In this document: positions 4,326 to 7,784 of the stretch, piece after piece
Position numbering within the stretch: position 1 is the stretch's first letter
Layout of the letters: every line of letters begins with the position of its first letter
From: Pseudomonadota bacterium
GTDB lineage: Bacteria > Pseudomonadota > Gammaproteobacteria > Burkholderiales > Burkholderiaceae_C
NCBI GenBank assembly: GCA_030918015.1
Contig: JAUPTP010000088.1
Span: forward strand, 1-7,784
DNA: 7,784 nt
Reading direction: 5' to 3'
The notes under the pieces: model-generated
Databases searched by the model: none
Told to the model about the DNA's origin: nothing
The model's input: only the letters and a program-made list of their open reading frames with translations
Made by a program: the position numbers and the translations under genes

Positions 4326-5240
4326 ATGAGACACCTCGCGATGCTCCGCGGCCTGCAGGCCTTCGAGGCCGTGGCCCGCCATGGCAGCTACCCCGGCGCA
4401 GCGCAGGAGCTGGGCGTGACGCCAGCGGCCATCGGCCAGCAGGTGCGCAGTCTGGAGGCCTGGACCGGCGCGGTGCTGTTCCAGCGCCTCGGCAGCGGCA
4501 GCCAGCGGCTGGTGCCCACCCCGACGGCCCGCAGCGCGCTGCCTCAGCTCGAGTCCGGGCTGGACCAGATCGCGCTCGCGCTCGGCCAGCTGCGCCGGCC
4601 GAGCGACCATCTGGTGCTGACCGCCTCGCAGGCCTTCGTCAGTGGCTGGCTGCTGCCGCGCCTGGACCGGCTCTCCGCCAGCCATCCGCAGCTGGGCGTG
4701 CGGCTCGACACCCGTGACGCGCCTGCCGACATCGCCAGGGGACAGGCCGATCTGGGCATCTGCCTGGGCCGCCCCGAGGACTGGCCGACGCTGACCTCGC
4801 GCCGGCTGATGGGCGAGGACATGGTGGCGGTGTGTCATCCCCGGTGGGTCTCGTCGCCCCGAAGCGACAGGGACACGGGCGAGCTGCCCGGCGACCTGAC
4901 GCTGATCCACGACACCACGCCCGATGCCCCGGGCGACACGCCCTCCTGGGCGCAATGGCTGGGCCGACAGAGCCTGTCGAGCCGACAGCGCCGCCACCTC
5001 CAGATCGACTCGACCGCCGCGGTGATCCAGGCCGCGTTGGACGGCCACGGCGCCGCCCTGACCCGCCGGGCGCTCGTCGCCCACCATCTTCAGGCCGGCC
5101 GGCTGACCCACCTCGCCCCCCAGGTGCGCTGGCCGCTGTCCTGCAGCTACCACCTCGTGCACCGGCCAGGCGAGGCGGAGGCGCCGCACCTGCAACCCCT
5201 GGTCGGCTGGCTGGAGCAGCAGGCCGCGGCAGGCGCCTGA
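4326..5240 (+). CDS. LysR family transcriptional regulator (GcvA-like)
   Basis: The product is about 304 residues from ATG 4326. The winged helix-turn-helix occupies residues 1-65, with LRGLQAFEAVARHGSYPGAA, then ELGVTPAAIGQQVRSLEAWTG and VLFQRLG. That is the usual LysR signature, except that the common Ser before the recognition-helix Gln is Gly. The effector-binding periplasmic-binding-protein-like domain covers about 90-295: VLTASQAFVSGWLLPRL, ADLGICLG, then a second-lobe segment DSTAAVIQAALDGHGAALTRRALV. The pattern resembles the GcvA subgroup. GTG 4317 is an in-frame alternative adding three residues; ATG 4326 gives the typical family start MRHLAMLRGL. Divergent from the Lrp-type gene and convergent with the ABC ATPase gene. 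Its target may be the Lrp gene, the nearby operon or something outside the window. Confidence 0.92.
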   Translation: MRHLAMLRGLQAFEAVARHGSYPGAAQELGVTPAAIGQQVRSLEAWTGAVLFQRLGSGSQRLVPTPTARSALPQLESGLDQIALALGQLRRPSDHLVLTASQAFVSGWLLPRLDRLSASHPQLGVRLDTRDAPADIARGQADLGICLGRPEDWPTLTSRRLMGEDMVAVCHPRWVSSPRSDRDTGELPGDLTLIHDTTPDAPGDTPSWAQWLGRQSLSSRQRRHLQIDSTAAVIQAALDGHGAALTRRALVAHHLQAGRLTHLAPQVRWPLSCSYHLVHRPGEAEAPHLQPLVGWLEQQAAAGA

Positions 5241-5262
5241 GTTCGCGCGGCCGACTCAGGCG
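5234..5262. terminator. Symmetrical hairpin holding the stop codons of both convergent genes
   Basis: CGCCTGAGT (5234-5242) and ACTCAGGCG (5254-5262) are perfect 9-base inverted arms around an 11-base loop. The TGA of the LysR gene (5238-5240) lies in the left arm and the TGA of the ABC gene (5258-5256, minus) lies at the mirror position in the right arm. A G-T pair can extend the stem. The layout suits a shared bidirectional transcription end, but neither strand has a T-tract. Confidence 0.5.
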
Positions 5263-5933
5263 TCCAGCGACAACTGTGGCGCTGCGGCCGGCATCAGCCG
5301 GTCGTCATGGCCGGTGACGACGATCAGCCGACCGGCGGGGGCCTCGTGGTGCTGGCGCAGCGCCTCGGCGAGGTGGCGCTGCGAGCGCGCGTCCAGCGCC
5401 GCGCCGGGATCGTCGAGCAGCACCAGCGTCGCGCCCGAGGCCAGCGCGGCGGCCAGCCGCAGCTTGCGCCGGGTGCCGGTGGAGAGCATCTCCAGGCGCT
5501 TGTCCAGATGCTCGTGCAGCGCGAAGCCCTCGAGCTGCGCGGCCAGCGCCGCCTCGCTCCAGCCCGGGCGGCCCTGGCGCTGCATCGCTAGGTAGTCGCG
5601 CGCGACAAGCCCGTCATGGCGATCGGACTGCGGATCGCACCAGAACAGCCGCTCGCGCCGCGCCACCGGATCGGCCGGGTGGGCAGGATCGGCCGGGTCG
5701 CCGATCAGGATGCGGCCCGTGTCCGGGCGCAGCTCGCCGGCGATCAGCCGCAGCAGCGCGCTCTTGCCGCGGCCCTCGTCGCCGATCACGCCGAGCACGC
5801 CGGCGCCGGCCTGCAGCGTCAGCCGGTCGAACAGGACCGGCGCGCCCGCAAACGGCGCGGACCAGCACAGCGCATCGACCTGCAGCAGCGGCGGCACAGG
5901 CCGGGAATCGGAATGGACGGGAAAGACAGGCAT
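5256..5933 (-). CDS. ABC transporter ATP-binding protein (solitary)
   Basis: A 225-residue nucleotide-binding subunit with all ABC landmarks: Walker A GDEGRGKS (51-58), Q-loop at Q102 in CDPQS, a divergent signature LSTGT (150-154, usual LSGGQ), Walker B LVLLDD (170-175), D-loop ALDAR (179-183) and switch histidine H209. The usual catalytic Glu after the Walker B Asp is Asp (D175), which may lower or alter ATPase activity. Its short size and RRKLRLAAAL segment resemble exporter-type ATPases of the CcmA/ABC-2 kind. It would work on the cytoplasmic face of a membrane transporter, but no permease is encoded in the window; its neighbours are convergent and divergent, so the partner must lie elsewhere. 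A PADPAHPADP stretch (80-89) comes from an 18-bp-spaced copy of GGATCGGCCGGGT (5668-5680, 5686-5698). ATG 5933 has no Shine-Dalgarno sequence. Confidence 0.88.
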   Translation of the reverse strand: MPVFPVHSDSRPVPPLLQVDALCWSAPFAGAPVLFDRLTLQAGAGVLGVIGDEGRGKSALLRLIAGELRPDTGRILIGDPADPAHPADPVARRERLFWCDPQSDRHDGLVARDYLAMQRQGRPGWSEAALAAQLEGFALHEHLDKRLEMLSTGTRRKLRLAAALASGATLVLLDDPGAALDARSQRHLAEALRQHHEAPAGRLIVVTGHDDRLMPAAAPQLSLDA

Positions 5934-5940
5934 GGCCGGG

Positions 5941-5969
5941 ATTATCGAGTCCGGACCGACCGGTTAGAG
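5941..5969 (-). promoter_or_regulatory. Candidate promoter (GATAAT) placing the ABC gene on a leaderless transcript
   Basis: On the minus strand GATAAT (5946-5941) is a 5/6 match to the sigma-70 -10 box and ends 7 bases before the ATG at 5933, so transcription would start at or next to the start codon. The hexamer 17 bp upstream, CTCTAA (5969-5964), is a poor -35 box. The absence of a Shine-Dalgarno sequence fits leaderless initiation. The gap also holds the palindrome GTCCGGAC (5949-5956). No equally good promoter is visible for the divergent helicase gene. Confidence 0.35.
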
Positions 5970-5998
5970 TTCGGCCCCTGACCGTTCTGCATACCCTC

Positions 5999-7784
5999 AT
6001 GGCCACGACAACAACAACACCTCGCCCGCTGCCCCAGCCGCGCCACGCCGCGCGCATCCCCGCCCACATCGATCCGCTCGAATTCGACCGCATCCGCCTG
6101 GCCGGCTATGTGCTGCCGCAGGTGGTGCGCCCGGCCGACATGCTGGAAGAAGGCACGCCCGAGCCCGAGGCGGAGATGGACCGCCTCGGCCTGATCCTGC
6201 TGCAGCGCGGCGCCGCCGGCCAGCGCGCCAGCCGCTGGATCGAGCCGGCGCTGATCGAGGAGGCGCTGCGCCACCTCGACGCGGTGGGCAGCGGCCAGAC
6301 CCTGCGCCCGCTGATGGCCGAGCGCGCCGCGGTGCTCGACGGCCTGGGCGTGAGCCGCCGGCTCGGCGCCTGGGAACGCGAGGCGCGCCAGGGCCTGGAG
6401 CTGCCCTCGGCCGACATGCGGCTGACGGTCGCCTACGGCCAGGCGGTGCCGGCCGCGGCGGTCTGGGACTTCTTCCGCACCGGCGACCGCCCGGCGCTGG
6501 TGCGCGCGCTCTCCGCGCTGCCCGGCCACCCGCAGGCGGCCGAGCTGACCGCGCAGCTCGACGCACTGGTCGAGCGCGCGCAGGCCTTCGCCGACGACCA
6601 GCTCGGCTCGCTCGAGCCCGCGCTGCAGGCCGAGTGCGCGCAGCCCCAGGCCGCCGAGACGCTGATCGCCGCCTGCCAGCGCGCCTTCGAGCGCTGGGTG
6701 CACCGCGTCCACGAGCAGGACACGCTCGAGGACCTGAACGACGAGCTCGCCTTCCAGGGCTATCCCGACAGCTTCGGCCCGGCGCGGCGCCTGCAGCGCC
6801 AGGTCACGCTCTTCGTCGGCCCGCCCAACAGCGGCAAGACCTACCAGGCCTTCGAGCGCCTGGCGCAGGCCGCCAAGGGCGCCTATCTGGCGCCGCTGCG
6901 CCTGCTCGCGCTGGAGGGCCGCGACCGGCTGGCCGCGCGCGGCGTGCCCTGCTCGCTGCGCACCGGCGAGGAGAACGTGCCGGCGCCGGACGCGCGCGTC
7001 ATCTCCAGCACCATCGAGATGGTCGACACCAACACGCCGATCGAGGTGGCGGTGATCGACGAGGCGCAGATGATCTTCGACCCCAGCCGCGGCTGGGCCT
7101 GGACGCAGGCCATCGTCGGCGTGCCGGCCAAGGAGCTGCTGATCATCTGCTCGGACTATGCGGTGGAGGCGCTGCGCAACCTGCTGGGCCTGTGCGGCGA
7201 GCAGGTCACGGTGCGCCGCTTCGAGCGCAAGCAGCATGTCGAGCTGCTGCCCGCGCCGGTGTCGCTGCATGCGCTGAAGAAGGGCGATGCGGTGGTGGCC
7301 TTCAGCCGCCGCGACGTGCTGATGCTGCGCGACCAGGCCTCGGCCGACGGCACGCCGGTGTCGGTGATCTATGGCGCCCTGCCCCCTGAGGTGCGCCGGC
7401 GCGAGGCCGAGCGCTTCGCGCAAGGGCAGTCGCACATCCTGATCGCCACCGACGCGATCGGCATGGGCCTGAACCTGCCGGTGCGCCGGGTGCTGTTCAG
7501 CACGCTGACCAAGTTCGACGGCCAGGGCGACCGCTCGCTGACCGAGTCCGAGGTGCACCAGATCGCCGGCCGAGCCGGACGCTTCGGCATCCACGAGGAA
7601 GGCTTCGCCGGCGTGCTCAAGGAGGCCGAGCCGAGCGCGCTCAAGCAGCTGCGACTCCTGATGCCGCGCGCGCCCAAGGCGCCGCGCCACTTCAAGGCGC
7701 CGGTGGCGCCGAACTGGTGGCACATCGAGACCATCGCCGAGCGCCTGGGCAAGAACAGCCTGGCCGAGGTGCTGCGGGTCTTCG
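5999..7784 (+). CDS. Suv3-like (SUPV3L1-type) ATP-dependent RNA helicase, C-terminus beyond the window
   Basis: The frame is open from ATG 5999 to the window end (595 complete codons). After an N-terminal region of about 265 residues without recognised motifs come the superfamily 2 motifs in the order and wording of the mitochondrial Suv3 group: motif I GPPNSGKT (274-281), APLRLLALEG, a TGEE segment, STIEM, motif II DEAQ (354-357, where Suv3 has DEIQ), the block GWAWTQA, motif IV VVAFSRRDV, VIYGALPPEVRR, motif V ATDAIGMGLNLP (483-494) and motif VI QIAGRAGRF (521-529). In mitochondria Suv3 unwinds structured RNA 3' to 5' with a degrading exonuclease; a role in RNA turnover is inferred here. 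Signal peptide and membrane segments are absent, so it should be cytoplasmic. The start has four ACA codons soon after ATG and no Shine-Dalgarno sequence. It is divergent from the ABC gene with a 65-bp gap. Confidence 0.9.
   Translation, partial: MATTTTTPRPLPQPRHAARIPAHIDPLEFDRIRLAGYVLPQVVRPADMLEEGTPEPEAEMDRLGLILLQRGAAGQRASRWIEPALIEEALRHLDAVGSGQTLRPLMAERAAVLDGLGVSRRLGAWEREARQGLELPSADMRLTVAYGQAVPAAAVWDFFRTGDRPALVRALSALPGHPQAAELTAQLDALVERAQAFADDQLGSLEPALQAECAQPQAAETLIAACQRAFERWVHRVHEQDTLEDLNDELAFQGYPDSFGPARRLQRQVTLFVGPPNSGKTYQAFERLAQAAKGAYLAPLRLLALEGRDRLAARGVPCSLRTGEENVPAPDARVISSTIEMVDTNTPIEVAVIDEAQMIFDPSRGWAWTQAIVGVPAKELLIICSDYAVEALRNLLGLCGEQVTVRRFERKQHVELLPAPVSLHALKKGDAVVAFSRRDVLMLRDQASADGTPVSVIYGALPPEVRRREAERFAQGQSHILIATDAIGMGLNLPVRRVLFSTLTKFDGQGDRSLTESEVHQIAGRAGRFGIHEEGFAGVLKEAEPSALKQLRLLMPRAPKAPRHFKAPVAPNWWHIETIAERLGKNSLAEVLRVF

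Noticed and set aside
4309..4327. ATTC-N11-GAAT inverted repeat at the LysR gene start, as a LysR box
   Set aside because: The T and A are 13 bases apart rather than 11, the arms are only four bases and the repeat overlaps the start codon, so chance is sufficient.
5668..5698. Repeat of GGATCGGCCGGGT with 18-bp period inside the ABC gene
   Set aside because: Only two copies, in frame, giving a Pro-Ala-Asp linker; this is ordinary local duplication in coding DNA, not a mobile or regulatory element.
5942..7723. A 593-codon minus-strand open frame
   Set aside because: It is antisense to the helicase gene, whose frame shows all superfamily 2 motifs; the minus product is low-complexity Arg/Ala/Leu/Gly sequence.

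Overview
The window is GC-rich (about 70% by eye) and densely coded, with short intergenic gaps and strong G/C third-position bias. Gene content (a DUF2322 protein, a Suv3-like helicase, GcvA-like LysR and Lrp/AsnC regulators, a mono-haem cytochrome c) suggests a betaproteobacterial chromosome, probably Burkholderiales of the Leptothrix/Sphaerotilus/Rubrivivax kind. This is an inference from protein resemblance, not a database result. I see no rRNA, tRNA, CRISPR array, insertion sequence, integrase or phage gene.

Layout. Positions 1-366 (minus) hold the N-terminal part of a class-V aminotransferase, divergent from a DUF2322 gene (509-838, plus). A convergent junction with a GC hairpin follows. 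Then comes the centre of the window, a compact minus-strand operon read from 3524 down to 864: a flavin monoamine oxidase with a twin-arginine-type N-terminus, a Sec-exported mono-haem cytochrome c 9 bp downstream, and a RidA-family protein with a lipoprotein signal 15 bp further on. An Lrp/AsnC regulator (3726-4235, minus) lies just upstream of the operon and is divergent from a LysR regulator (4326-5240, plus). LysR converges on a solitary ABC ATPase (5256-5933, minus) across a symmetrical hairpin that contains both stop codons. The ABC gene is divergent from a Suv3-like RNA helicase (5999 to the window end, plus, truncated by the window).

How the genes may work together. All three operon proteins carry export signals. 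The simplest reading is an envelope-located amine (or amino acid) dehydrogenation module: the flavoenzyme oxidises the amine to an imine, the cytochrome c takes the electrons towards the respiratory chain instead of oxygen, and the exported RidA hydrolyses the reactive imine/enamine. Flavoenzyme plus cytochrome c has a precedent in NicA2/CycN of Pseudomonas putida, and flavoenzyme plus RidA in cytoplasmic amino acid dehydrogenase clusters. The three-gene combination with a lipoprotein RidA is the most interesting thing in the window. The adjacent Lrp regulator, with related GAAAG/CTTTC dyads at its own start and in front of the operon, is the natural candidate controller. The flanking genes look like ordinary chromosomal genes with no evident link to the module.
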